The notes: generated by a model not told the origin, from the letters alone. 64,000 bases of DNA from Berberis thunbergii (GCA_003290165.1 QNQO01005803.1:62001-126000), one strand, 5' to 3'; positions 21,417 through 36,400 are shown, counted from the stretch's first letter. Program-made: numbers and translations.

Positions 21417-24400
21417 CTGCAAGCAAAATCCTCAAGTATTTGTAAGCAAGACCTACTAAATCAAATTGCTACAACCACAAGAAGCTCACCTGTAAAATCA
21501 ATATTTCCACTATTTCTAGCATCCAGAACACCTCTCCAGTCAGTTGACCGCGGAGATGTTACATATGTTCCTCGAGATTGTGCTATGAAGTTACCTCCAT
21601 AATTTTGAGTATCATCATTTCCCCTGAATGAAACTCTTCCAGAAGAATCAGGTGAAGGGCGGTAGCTAACACTGGTAACTGAGGCCCCAACTACATGTGG
21701 TGGCAACTTACTTGAAGAAGCCTCTACTTTCTTATCAGAATCTTTACTGGTATCAATAAAAAATGAACCAGCAATCACCTGCAGGCATGGGATGCATTTG
21801 ATTATCAACAATGGAAAACAGGGGACAGTGATATCTTTCTTTCGAAATTTACAAGACTAGGGAACCAACAGTTGTCAGAGAGGTATAAACAACAGTACCT
21901 GTACTGGACCAGCAGCTAGTAATGGTCCACCTACTCCACCTCCGACAATTTTCCCATCTGTTCCAGCAAGACACACACTGAGCCCTCCAGATCTTGAGGA
22001 TGCCCCTCCTATCTCAGCATGAAGAAATGATCCAGAGAGTGAAAGGATTTCATACCGCCCCTGAAATCATAAAATTCACTGAAGAAGGGATCCTTGATAG
22101 TTAAGTAACCAAACATACACAGAAAGAAATAACAATAGTACTTATCATTCCCAGCAACCCAATTCTAATGTAACATGTTAAGATCCTATTACAACTTGCA
22201 CTACCCCTCCCCCTATCTCCTCATGCAATTTATCTGATTTCTCCTCTCCGCAATTCTCTACCAAATGTGTTAAGTGGCAGGGGAGAGGTGATCACTTAGT
22301 CATACATAACATAATAAACATCATGCCACAGTTTTTATTTTAGAGAGTTTATTTTAATTTCAGCAGTTTCCTAGTTTAAGTTGCTTAGTGAACATATATA
22401 TTTCTTTACATAAGACCTTTACCCATTAGGCTTAGTTCAGTTAACGGCTATGTTTCAGATTGGTGACAAAACCTCCATAATTATTACATCAAAAGCTTAT
22501 CCCTTGTTATTAAAATCCTATAGTTCCATTATTGTGCTAACCCGTTCGCATTTTTATCAGGAAAAACAAGAAGAGATTTTATTACCCAATAGCGATAGAG
22601 AACTTCACTAAGAGTGAGATAAAAGGTGATTAAGACCCACTAGTTGCGCCATGAAATTATCCCAACAAAACAGTGTTTTCAAAGTTCATATATGTCGCCA
22701 TTTTTGCCTCAACGCCCATAGAATTGTTTTCGATTTGACCACGAGGCGCTCCAACGACTTATAATGCCCTTTAAATATACTTTGATTCTCACGAGGAATT
22801 CTCTCCCAAATGGGGATGGCAATTACCCTGAATTTTTGGGGACCCGGACCGCCCCACCCCTAATGGGGCAGATTTGGAAGATGATATTCGGGGGGCGGAG
22901 CGGATTCGATGGATTGTCTAACCCCCGAGTCGGTGGTCGAGACGTGGCCTAGGTGGAGATAGCCTCCGCATAGACCCGTTAGATACATAAGAAAATTTTA
23001 TGTTGTTTTATGCCCTAAGCCCCAAGCCTGGCCCCAGAAAGGCCTATGACACGGCCTACAAAAGCCCAGGCATATGGAATCCTAATGAACTTGGTCCATT
23101 TAGTTACTAGAAGTTATTAATGTTTACTTTTATAGAAGGATTGTGGGGTTTCATAGTTTACTTGGGACTAAATTCATTCATCAAAAACTTAAAACTGTGA
23201 AAATCTCAAGATAACAAATGAATGGTTAAAGATTTAGATAAACTTTTTGTTAAAGTTTAGTCCCACATGGAGTAAAAGAGTAGCAATACCTTTTATTTTG
23301 TTTTTAAATAGCGTGCCTTGTGGGGTGAGTCTACTAGTGTCCACGACCGAGTTAACTCAAATGGGGATTTGCAGGGGCGGGGTGGCGATCCCCGTTAATA
23401 AAGGCGGGGACGGTTTTGCATTAAGAAAAAATTGTGGGGGATGGAGCGGGATTCGAGGGAGTGTTTTTTTTAGCCGGGGCGGATTTGGCCAAATTAGCCC
23501 CATTGCCATCCCACTCCCAAAGGCATATATGCCAAAAGAAGTATAATTTCCTCCTTGCCATTTGTTGAGCCAATGGACATATGTCTCATTAATGACTTTA
23601 CTTGATGAAACTCCAGTAAGAAAGAATGCCACATTTGCTTGGCTATCTCCTAATTTGAAGCAAATAATCAATTATCACTACTTCCTTGCATATCTATTTT
23701 AGCTATGTTAACTTTTGTGATTAACTTACCCAAACTAGCAATCCACAACAAGAAACAAACATAAGGAGGAACTTTCTTCAGCAAAACCTTTTTTTTTTTA
23801 GCTCAAACACACTATTTTGGATTATCAAAAAGAAAAACACCATTTTGTTGATTGAAATAAAACCGGAGCAAAGTAACTCATAATACAAAGATAAGCATAA
23901 AAGGTACTAGACAGAAAACAAACAACCCGACTATATGAACATGGAGATGATAATCGAAACCTGCTACCGAGCTGTCTGAGTTAAGGGTGGCATCCCATCC
24001 CGCGATCGCGATCCCGTCCCAATCTAGAGTTGTCTTAGGTCTTATTGGGATTGATCAATCCCATCCCGTCCCAATCTAGACTGGGATGGGATCGGGATGA
24101 GGATTGTAATCCCGCCAATCCCGTCCCGAACTAATTTTTTTATATTTATCATTAATGATTTATAGACTATAAGTTATAACTTATAGTTGATTCTTGTGTT
24201 CCTCCACATGAAAAGGTTGCACCCATATAGAACTAGCCTTGACGAATGGAGATGTTCATAAACTCACTTTGGTTGGGATTGAGATTGAGATGGTCATAAA
24301 CTAATTTTGGTTGGTTTTCTATACCTTGCGATGGCTCACTGTGTATGAGCAACAAAATGGTCGTCGTATTGAGGGAATAAGGTCGTTGGATCAAGATGGA

Positions 24401-27400
24401 AAGTTACAAAGGTCGGGAGAGGGTTTCGGTGAGGGATTCGAAAAGGAAGAAGGTGGTTGAGCTACCTGCTGCAAAACTGCTGCTATCTGTCCAATTTGAT
24501 CCGACATCAAGGAGCAAGTACTATGGCTTGAAAGGAGCGTAAAATTCACGTATGAGGGTTGCTCAACAAGCTCCTTTGCCAGTCAGTTGGTAAGAGGAGA
24601 GTTTTGCTTGAAAAGCAAAAGAAATTGGATATCCGCTATTATAATAAACAAAATAAGTCGCTGAGGAGCCACAGACTCACTAGTCACATGAATCGGACAA
24701 ACAGATCAGAGAGCTTGGTCATGGCCTTGACTCCCAATTCACATTAGAGTACTGCAATCTGACGATGATATCACTGGATCATGCAATGATACCAAAATAG
24801 TTATGGGACCAAATGACTTGAAAAGAGAGATAAGCGTCAGTGGGTTGAAAGAATACCAAGTATCGTCTGGAGGATTGGAGGGGAGTTGGTAGTCGGTTGA
24901 GAACTTGGGACGAAAATTAAGATATTCACATGGAACAAGAAGGGATTGGGAAACGAGAATAAATCCAAAATAGTGAGAGCTTTCATGCAAATATCCAAGC
25001 CTTCGGTAGCATTCCATAGCGAAACCAAAATTCATTTCATCTCACCAAGGTTCATCAGAAGAATTTATGGAAAGTGAGGTGGGACAAAAAATGATGCGAA
25101 CTATTGAGAGATCCAAGGGTCACAGTGCTAGAATAGTAGAGGAGATGTTGGAGGGAGCAGATTCCCTTTTTTTGGTTTGAATTAAAGGATAAATACAGGT
25201 GAGTAGCAAGGGTATATATTCCTTAGGATGCACACCTAGACAAAATCTCTGGAAGAAGTCTACAAGTGATGGGTTTGTGATGCCTCCAGCAGTACAAAGA
25301 GTACCTCCACCGGTGGTAGCCACTAGTCAGTGATATCAAGGCGATCAGGTTTGCTGTAGACAATAATAAATCCAGCATTTAAAAGGAGCATATGAACTTT
25401 TCTTAATTTGTTACAAGAAAAAAACTCAATTAAGTTAACGGTAAGCCCAGCATACACGCGGACCAACAATTGTGTAAATCTGCTTCTTGGTAGCCTTATT
25501 AGGTTATTTTGTGTCTCAATGTGAATTCTACCTGGGGATATGATGGTAAATGTCATACCAAGGATAAGGCGGATCACACCACAACATTAATGGAACTCAG
25601 ATTTTAACTCTACAAAGGAGGTCTATGATTGAATTTGAAGTTGCAGAGAATGGGGTTTAACAAGTTATGATTCCTTATAACAAAGAAACAACCAATATAC
25701 TGGGTAACAGTTAAAGACCAACCCCCTATAAAAGGACCAGCACCAAACCTACTTAAGACAAAACATCTCCCACATCCTGGTTATTTATCGACACCGCTTC
25801 ACCTGAACCATTGAAATTAAGCACAAGGGAAGATGAGCTTCTTCCAAGATCACAAGCTGTTTTTTGCGGTATTTGCATAAACAGGTAACAATAACATGTG
25901 ACCATCAGTATAGGATTTTGTGAAAGAAACTTCACAGGCCACGACATTATCATCCTTATAAGAGATGAAATCATTATCATGGTTATGTCATCATCATCAT
26001 CATCATCAAAGCTCATTCCCGAGATTTTCGGGGTCGACTACATGGATTTTGGTTCTCCAAGCAATGCGATCTTCCCACATTTTCTCGCCTAATCCAAGCT
26101 CAATGATATCTTCATTCACCATCCTCATTCAAGTTTTCAACGGTCGTCCCTTCCGTCTACACCCTCCATTAACTTGCCAATCTAAACATTTCCTAGTTGG
26201 CGCCGTGGTTGGTCTCCTCCGCACATGACCAAACCAAGTTAAACGTCTTTCTCTAATTTTTTCCTCTATGGGCGCTACACCTAAGTATCTCCTAATTCTT
26301 TCATTTCTAATTTATCCTTGCGAGTTTTACCACACATCCACCTTAACATACGCATTTCTGCTACTGCCATCCTATGTGTATGTTGTCCCGTAGTAGCCCA
26401 ACATTCTGAACCGTATAGCATGGCTGGTCGAACAATTGTCTTATAGCATTTCCCTTTTAGCCTTGCAGGCATCCTTCTATCGCATAATACTCCTGACGCC
26501 ATTCTCCATTTCAACCAACCAGCTTTAATCCTATGGTCTACATCTTCTCCAATAGCCCTATTTTTTTGAATTATAGATCCTAGATATCGAAAAGCCTCAC
26601 ACTCTGGGACCTCGACACCTTCAATCTCAATTGCATTTCTTCTCCCTCTTAGTTCACACCCAAAGTTGCACACTAGATACTCCGTCTTCGAACGACTAAT
26701 TCTAAAACCTTTACTCTCTAAAGCCTCCCGCCACTTAACTAATTTCTGACCTAAACCTGCACTAGTTTCATCCATTAAGACAATATCATCTGCAAATACC
26801 ATGCACCAAGGTACATCTTCTTGCAGATGTCTCGTCAATTCATCCATGACCAAAGCAAAGAGAAATGGACTTAACGCCGACCCTTGATGTAGTTCTACTG
26901 ACACTGGAAATTCACTAGACATCCCACCTATTGAGCGAACACTTGTTACAACTCCTTCATACATATCCTTAATGATATGGACATAACATTGAGACACTTT
27001 CTTCCTTTCAAGCACCCACCAAATTAACTCGCTGGGGACCCTATCATATGCTTTCTCCAGATCAATAAAAATCATATGCAAACTCTTACGTGTCTCTCGA
27101 TATTTTCTATAGTTTGCCTAAGCAGGAAGATGGCCTCCGTAGTAGACCTACCCAGCATAAATCCAAATTGATTCTCCGAAACCGTGGTTAAACTCCTAAG
27201 TCTTTGTTCTATAACTCTCTCCCAAAGTTTCATCGTATGGCTCATAAGCTTTATCCCTCTATAGTTCGAGCAATTATGGATATCCCCTTTGTTCTTATAA
27301 ATTGGTACCACAATGCTATGTCATGGATATGTATGACTTGTAAAAATAGTCGGGTTCAAACGATGTCTATCCATTCAACTCTGGCTAGACAACAGTTAAT

Positions 27401-30400
27401 ATATCATGTGAAAACAAAACAAATTAATTAATAATCATTTTCTGATCAGATTTAACATCGTTAAAAGTATGACAAGTTATAAAAGCACAAAATATATGAA
27501 TGGTTATACCTCATATGACACATTACCCCCCAACATCGCTGGCTGGCGGAGGGATGCATTGGAAATTGAACCAGAAGCTGACATAATGCATACTGCACAT
27601 TTCCTTTGTTGCACAAATGACATAATTTTCTGGGCCACGTCCTGTTTAGTTGATCATGTATTAAGAAGGGTTATAATAATGAAAACACAACAAACGAGGG
27701 AATGAACAATCAAACAAAATAAAGTTACACATCAAAATCTGGGGTAAATAGACCAATCATGTCCAGGAATTACGCCTCAGAAAAACAGTTTAAACAATGG
27801 ATATAGAAGTGTTTTCTATCAGACTGAAAATCTTTAAGCCTGAGTTGAACAATCAAAGAGTTTTGTCAAGACTATCACCAATCCATTATCCATCTGAATC
27901 TAGAGTGATGTATTCACATACAACAGATTCAAGAAAGAAAACATACCAGATCACATCACTTCCCTCATTGATCCCTAATTATACGACTTGCTAATGCATT
28001 TAGAGTCCGATGGGAAGCACTGAAGTGGTGTTAGTAACATATTCTTGATTTACTCATATCATAGGAAGTTATACAAATTATGATTAAACACATTATTACT
28101 CTTAGGGGCTTAATTACTTAATACGTCTTCATGACAGGTTTTTTATTCTTTCTTTTTCCAGGTGAGCTGTATTATCTAGTGTTGATCGGTTTACAATGTC
28201 ACTTGCCCTGTAAATACAAGGGACATAACAAATCTGTTCGCATTTAATGATCTATTAGAGACAAAGTCAAGAGATGCATTGGGTTAAGTTAAGACTTGAT
28301 TGTCCAAGGTGCACTTTTCAATTCTTGTTGATAGCTCGCTTGGCTTTTCATGGGTTCTAGGGGTATTTGGCAAGGGGATATTCCCTAACTTAATTTTTTT
28401 AAATATTATTTTATTTCTTTAAAAGTTCAAATTCATTGCATAACAAGGAGTAACACCATGGTATGCCTTAAAAAGGAGAGAAAACAAGAAGAAACTGGTT
28501 CAACAACAATTCCACCCCCCCCCCCCCCCCCCCCCCAAATAAAAATAAAAAATAAAAAAATTACAAGATATCCTCCCAGTCAGACACACCTAATCCTAAA
28601 GCATTGATACCTATTTAAACATGCCAACGCACCATTGATCACATCCCCCAAATGAACCAGTGCAAGCTGTGAATGAAATTTCACTGAGATATTATAACCG
28701 CTTTCAGCAATGGGCCCTTGACATAACCAGTCGCATTCATTAGTCTGTTGACACCGATCACCAGAATAAATGCTGCCATAGTCATTAAGGCCGCCTTTCA
28801 AAAAAATTATCTTTCTCCCTTTCATCTTAATACCCATCAATCTTTTCAAATAAATCAACCATCTCCTCAAACGCTTTGACTCAATCTCGACTCCAGCGAA
28901 GATGGAGCCTTTCTTGCCTCTTCCCATAGATAATGTTGGGACCTTTGCCGCCATCACCTTCCCGCCCTCGCTTAGAATCAACTCTGCTACCACCTTTAGC
29001 ATCAGAGTGTCTTTGACCACCAAAAAGGTGGTCATTGGCAGTCTAACAGTGATTTTGTTGGTCAAACTCACTAAATAACGATTTTTGGATGCATCAGTGC
29101 GTCATCCATGAGGAACGACGAGTTTTCTCTTTCTAAACGCAAAACAAACTGTGATAGAGTTCACCACAATCTAACAAAAGATCCACAAACCATCGGAGGA
29201 AATGATGCAGACTACAGATCCCCACCGATAATGATCACGACCACTCTCTCGCTGACGAACCGATAACAACTCAAGAAGATACAACCCAAATCATCGAACC
29301 AATAGCATCTGAGAATGAGGATCTGCCGCACGCAATAGTCCAAACAACTATCGACACTACCACGGATCCTCGAGTAGATTCACTCATAACTCAGATGAAA
29401 CACGTAACAAATGTTGGAAAGGATCGCACAGAAGCACACTCAACTAGCTAACCCAGTTCAAGCACAGCCACAACAAAACTCTACCAATCGAACTCAAGAG
29501 AGTGGCGAAATCCCAACAGAACCCCAACAAGGAAACTTCAAAAACAGGGAGCTGCCTCGAGGCAGAAATCCACTATATGAATGAACGTTTACCAAAATCC
29601 CGTTCAGAATAGGAGTCACGGATCCTAATGTATTATACGAATTGGCAAAACCGTCATTCTTCGACTCCCTCGTGAAAACATATATGCCGAAAAAGTTCAC
29701 ACCACCAAAATTCGAGGCGTATGATGGTACTTCCGACCCGGCCGATTATCTAAGACACTTCCATTAAATGATGGCCCTTAAGAAGACCACGGAATCAATT
29801 TTATGCAAAACATTTCTAATCAGCATCACTTCTACAGCGATGAACTGGTTCAATAGTCTACCACCAAGATCGATAAATTCCTTTCAAGCTCTGGTCACCG
29901 CTTTCATCACTAGATTTATCAAAAACCAACGAATGAGAAAAGAGCCACACTACCTCCTACATATCAGACAGAAGCCCGAAGAAACAATAAAGAAATATGT
30001 CACCCACTTTTCCAATGAACTGACAATAATCGACGGATGTAGTGATGACACAGCCACATCAACCTTCATGGCCGGATTAAAAAGAGGCCCCTTCTTTGAC
30101 GCTCTTAACCTAGAGCCCCCAAAGAACATGACAATCCTGCTAAAAATAGAACAAAAGCACACCTCCCTAGAAAAGATGAAGGCAGCCAGGAAAAAAAAAT
30201 GATCAAGAAAGAAAAATTTCAGGAAAACGAGAACGTAAGGAAGAAAGAAGGGAAGACAACGGACATCGAGAAGGTAGCAATCCGTCAAAGAAACATCGAA
30301 GTAGCGAAAGGAGCAGTTCGCAACAACTGAAATTCAAGAGGTTGCAACCAACACGAGCTTGACACGAACGTGTAACGAACGTAATGAAGACCACGTACAA

Positions 30401-33400
30401 ACCATACACAACTCTTAAGACAAGTCAAGCAAACATACTAAAACATATAGCGAATTGGGATAACATTAATTGGCCACTTCGGATGAGAGGGGACCCAAAA
30501 GGGAGTGACAAAAGCAAATACTGCTCATTCCATAGGGATCATGGGCACGATACCGAAGAATGTTACAACTTAAAAGACGAGATCGAACACTGGGCTTAGA
30601 AAGAACTACTAGATGAGCTCATCAAGATGCCAGAAAAACATATCGAATGAAAAGATAAAGCAGACAATGTTGCGGGATCAAAAACAGTCCAGAGAATTGA
30701 TATACACCACACACTGCATAGCCAGAGGAAGCAAAGCACACGAAGAAGCTAGGCAAACCCCTCACTCGAACCGATCTATACCCGAACAAGGGTACCAACG
30801 AAACACTTCATAAAACATGGAAAAGTTTGCATCATCCAATTTGTACAAATAAAAGAACCTCATCAGCAGTTGCAAGTTTGAATCGAACCACTAAACAACA
30901 CACGAGGAAGAAGCAAAGGAAAATAAAGCGACGAAAGTACCAACCTCTAATACAAAGGCTGACAACGGATGAAATACTCGAGGAAACATCAATAAAGATT
31001 ACGAATTCAGGAGCTCCAAATTTTCTCACTGACAGCAAATTAAACCAGTCGTACAAGGCCGTCAGACAATAAAAGTCAGACACAACTTCTAGTCTGATCA
31101 ACCACGAAGTAAAGGTTGGACACCCGAGTCACCTAAACACAAAAAACTTTGAATCGACCAAGATGTCGAACTAACGAAGTAAAGGTTGAACACCCGAGTC
31201 ACCTAAATACAAAAAACTTCGAATCGACCGAGATGTCGAACTAACGAAGTAAAGGTTGAACACCCAAGTCACCTAAACACAAAATTTTGAATCGACCAAA
31301 ATGTCAAACTAACGAAGTAAAGGTCGAACACCCGAGAAAAACTTCGAATCGACTGAGATGTCGAACTAACGAAATAAAGGTTGAACACTCAAATCACCTA
31401 AACACAAAAAAAATTTAATCGACCGAGATGTCGAACCAACAAAGTTAAATCAGTTTTTCTTAAATGCACTGGTAACTTGCCTTGTGGCTATCTCGATGCA
31501 ATCCTATGATGCCTGATAGCACCAAGCAAGTTACCAGGCACTGAGACCAGTGCACTGTAGTATTACTCAAGTTAAATACCCGAATCAATTAAACACAAAA
31601 AAACTTCGAATCGACCAAGATGTCAAACAAACGAAATAAAGGTTAAACACTCAAATCAACAAAGACCTTTGGTCGAACAGAGTATTGAAGTAACAAAAGG
31701 ACTCTAAGGAGGCAGACACAGTCAAAGCTAACGGAACGAGTCAATACAGTCCGAAAAGATACCGGCGAAAGCAATCCTTTAACAAACAAATCAAAAAGAA
31801 CAACAGCAACCAACCGCTAAACAAGCAACAAGCAACAAGCACAAAAGCAGTTATAAAAGAACTTGGCACAAAAGCCACGATAGTTACAAAAAACAACAAA
31901 AGTTAATCTTTATTGATAAACGCTACTCAGTAACATCCGGAGAAGGTGATAAAGAAGCAGGAGAAGAAACAGGATCAGTATAAGTTGGAACCGGAGAAGA
32001 AATCTTTTTAGGAGAAAGGAACATCAACGACTTCGAAATACTTGATAATAGAAAGGGTAATAACTCATCTGCTGCTGGAGCAGGTTCCTCAGCATCATCA
32101 TCTTCTAACGCTTCATCGACCAAGTGACGATACTTAGACAAGTCTTCATCGAGCCCTTTGATATAATCAAGAAGCTCAACCCGGCATCAACAACTTGCTT
32201 CCAACCTTCAGTTTCGACCACACAAAGCATATCCTTAGCATCAGCGAGTTCATTTTTTGCCGCGGGAAGCTACTCTTTAACAGTGGAAAGCATACCGAAA
32301 GCATCTGCCTTGACATCATCAAGCGCAACAGTTATTTGTTTTCCACCAACCCCTCAGCAGCATCCCATATAAGGGATTGCTCTAATCCAGAACAAAAAGC
32401 ATCATCGAAAGCCGCTTTCTCAATGGATAATTCTTTTTCCACATCGCGAAGACGGACGCAAGCTTCATCTAACTTAGTTTTCAAATAGTCAAGATCAGCA
32501 ATAGACTTATCCCGCAGATTCTTCGCTTCCGTCAAAGATTCCTGAGTAGCTGCGGCAATTTGCTCCAAGCCCACGCATTGCATTTTTAGCACATCAAATT
32601 GGAAAAGGATATGAGAAAATGCCAGCAATAGCGCTGCCAACCTCCTCTCCAAAAAAGCCACTTGATCACTACCAGCTCAATAAACCGAGCCCATTGCCCT
32701 GCGTAAGCAAGATGATTCATCACCTCCATTATCTGCTCAAGACCACGGTCGATATGATCAAACGAGTCAAGCACAGACATCGAATGCCTCTCCACAACCG
32801 CCTGTACCATTCATTTACAAGTCTACATGCACCGTCCTGCACGTTGAGATGGGAAAACCAACAGAACTTGCCATCAGACTTGATACGAATATCCTTTTGC
32901 CCAGGCTCAATCCAACTAATCCGTGGATGGAGGACGCAAGGATTCGGAAGAACCGAATAACCACCTCCGACGGCGTGGAGAACAGATGGAATAGCAGTGA
33001 CAATGGAGAACCCGTGTTTACCCTTCCGTCGAGAAGAATCCACGACAAGGGAAGGACTGAAAATAGCGCAGGAGCAAGAGAAACCTGTCGAATAGAAGAG
33101 GAAACTAGAAATCCGACTGCATCGCTGACATTAATAGAATAAGAGGGGGAATGATCCCTGAAACGCTGACCGCCAGCAATATCTTTAGACTGCTCCATTG
33201 CCAATTGGAGCATTTTGTCAATGACTCGAGGGTCGTCATTAGACAACTCAACAGTATCCGAAACACCATAGGCAGACAAAAACTTCTCATCGACATCCAA
33301 TGGACGAGTAGTCTCCTTCTCGCTCCTTTTTAATACGATCCTCAGCTCATCCTCCTCAAGAGATTCACGATCTCCCTTTGCAGCATCATCACGGGTTGAA

Positions 33401-36400
33401 CCCGAGCGGGAAGCAGTATCTCGAAAAAAACTTTGACAAGTCACAAACCGAGCAGAACTACGATTCGAAAGTCGTTTCTTACTCGAAAAATGACCATGAT
33501 CTATAAGCAATCACCTTGATGGACTCGTAGACCTCTGCAATTTTCTTTCGCGAAGCAGAAGCGAAAGTAATAACAGAAGCATTGAGATCCGTAACGTCTC
33601 AGACCGAACTCGCATACCAATCAGTGCTAGCATCACTAACGCCGGCACGAGCAGCATGGACCTTAAACAAGATTCAGTAAACAAAGCTCATTTCGCTTAA
33701 CTCATAGTGTATAAACCATGACGCTTCAGGATGCCATCGGAAAGAAATGCCACCACGGGAAAAAGGTGAAGCTTAGAGAATCGTTCAATGATTTTCTGCT
33801 CCTCGGGGGATAAAAGAAGATCCTTCCGCCTATTAAGAACTCGAAATGATCGAAAAATCAAATGACCTCGCAATTAGAAATAGCCAGAGTTCACGGAAGC
33901 ATAGAACCAAGACCGTGACCAATCGCGAATGTCATCACTAAGATTGTTGAAACATCAGAGTAGCGAAGGAAGCAAATCTCTGTGTACACCAATAGACCAC
34001 CACCGAATGCAAAATCCTAGCAGTTACGGAAATACCAAATTGAAGAGCCCTCGCGTAAGAAGAAACCATCACCTTCCAACCATTAGGGCCCATTTGGGCT
34101 GAAAGAATGCCTAAAAAATTTAGATATTCCCAGAACAACTCCGGAATAGGGAATCAAAAGCCATAAGAAAATATGCACGAGTACAATGCGATGTATCCAG
34201 CATTCGATTTACAAGGGCTATCGCCCCGTCCGGGCAAAACATTCTCAAGGTCAAGCAAGAAATTATAATTAGAACGAAGGGTCTCCAAAGTCGACTGAGA
34301 AACTATGTTAAGAGAATAGTGAGCCTCGCACATGGCTAGAGACTTACCACTTAACTTGTCACTAACAGACATCGTTGAAGAGCTAAGAAACAATGAAGAT
34401 GAAGACGATGAAAGAGCAAACAAACCCTAAATTCAAAGGTAGCGTGAAGAGGAAAAATGTATTCGTCACATTTCCTTCTATAGAGCCAAGCAATGAAGAA
34501 ACGGCTCATTGAATAGCGTGCGAGATATGATGGCTATGAGAAAATCAAAATTTGTGCGAGAAAAACAAACGGGCAAGTAAAGGATCGAGACACAAACTCG
34601 CAAAAAGCGATTGACAACATTAAATACAAGGTAATGATGAAATTGAAAGACAAACCGTACAAAGTTAATGACCATGTCAACATGCCCACTAAGAGAGGGA
34701 GTAGCGGATGATATATCAAAATAAACCGATCATCACGACCGTACACGAGGCATAAGGTCTCATCACGAGAATACAACGCTTGATCCATTAGACCAACTCA
34801 CAAAACCCAAGAGATTGAGGCGAGTTATAGAGGCACGGACTAGGCCCGCCTCTAAGGAGGCGTAAGCAAGATCTAAATCCATGCCCACACGAATCAAAAC
34901 CCAAATCCAAGTCTGTTACACATTTTATCATAAAGAAGAACGTTGAACCAAGAAATAGCCATGGAGGGACCTATGCCTCAATGAACGCATATCCATTAAG
35001 GAGGAGATTGTTACAGAAACATCTCATTCCGTGCACCTCACATGCTTAAGTCATGCAGAAAGTTAACTACGACCATTATAAAAGGTATAGGGAACATTGG
35101 ACAAAAATATGTAATTTTAACTGAGTTTTATCCAGATTTACTTCATTCGTCCAACAGAGTTACTGACTTAAGCATCGGAGTGCCTTCGGCCACCAGAAAG
35201 ATGGTCAGTCTAACTGTGGTTTTGCAGGTCAAGCTCACAGGAAGACGATTTTTGGACGCATCAGAAATAAACTTTTTTTCATCAATCAACAAACTTACAA
35301 TGGACAACCTATGTCTTATTTATAACTAACCTAACTTCTAAAACAAACCCTAAACTTAATAGAAATCAAATATTAGAACCCTAAATGGAAACCCTATTAC
35401 AATAATACTAAAATTCCTAGTACTATATAAAATACTACTATTGCTAGTATTCCTAAATACTCTAATTACATCAATTAACCACCAAAAATGGTCATTCAAA
35501 TAGAAACAACATTGGAAAAATAGTAGCAGAATCTTGTTGTTATTTATAAATGGTACAATGGCAGGCATTAATCAACTTCTTATAGCCTCATGTGAGCAGT
35601 GTCTAAATAAGAAAATTATTTTTGCAAGGGACTTGTTTTATTCCACTAAATGTGATGCACAAGTTGGGAAGGTAGGAATAAGTCAAAACAACTCTCAACC
35701 AAACATTTCTAAATTTTGTCCTCTTTAACCCAAACATCGTCGTCGGAGCTCTGAGCCTTGATGGAGTATACCAGTTGGCTTTTTTTCATTTAACTTTGTT
35801 TATCGATTAAAACATAGATTTTGTTAATAATATGACATGTCCAAAGTGAAAGAGAATTTCATTAAGGACAACCAACCCAAAAGCTTAAGCTTAATTACCA
35901 GAAAACTAAAATGGCCACCAACTGAACAAGATGTTCCCTTTTTCTGGCCAGAAAAGCCCGGTACGGATGAGATGTTCAACGTTTATACAACTTCTTTCAT
36001 GACCTCATTGTTTTTCTCTTTCCAGATCACCTACATAATTGCATCCTATCCCATAGCTACAACACAATTGGTTGGCATTCATCACATTCCAGTTATGGAT
36101 CCATTGATTGTAGGAGCCTTGAATCTGGAAAGCTTAAATTCATGGATAAATTCCATGAAATCGTTCTAGAAAACTGGAGTGAAGGAAAAGGTGGGTGGTC
36201 CACATCTTCATCTGCCTCATTACACCCCCACAAGTCCCATCCACATGCATTCCTCTTGCTTGAAGGTTGTCTCTTACTTGCACGTTGACGAAACTACCAA
36301 CCACCTAAGGAAGTTGGCTTTATGAGGAACTTTATCTTTCCATAAGTGAAGATAAATTGAGATGTTGCATGCAGGGTTGGCCTTAAGGACCAGCCAGCGA

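Larger units (their letters stand above)
28985..35263 (+). mobile_element. Gag-only Ty3/Gypsy element (Tat-like layout) in AHL intron 2
   Basis: Order on the plus strand: 5' LTR remnant, decayed gag, 70-bp tandem array, long antisense ORF, polypurine tract, 3' LTR. The last 100 bp of both LTR copies share the AGCATCRGAGTG..CAGTCTAAC..GCATCA pattern, also seen at the LTR end of the 58-kb element. No protease, RT, RNase H or integrase is present, so it was mobilised in trans if at all. It lies antisense to AHL transcription. Its antisense ORF runs in the AHL direction. Confidence 0.72.

Noticed and set aside
28580..29071. 163-codon minus-strand frame in AHL intron 2
   Set aside because: Its first part is the complement of the Gypsy LTR end and the rest matches no family I know; it overlaps the junction of two repeats, so I treat it as chance.
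32195..33142. Several plus-strand frames of about 80-110 codons
   Set aside because: They are shadows of the antisense ORF of the Gypsy element, which has the family-like sequence on the minus strand.
35837..36169. 110-codon plus-strand frame in AHL intron 2
   Set aside because: No family recognised, antisense to the host gene and surrounded by repeats; insufficient evidence for a gene.
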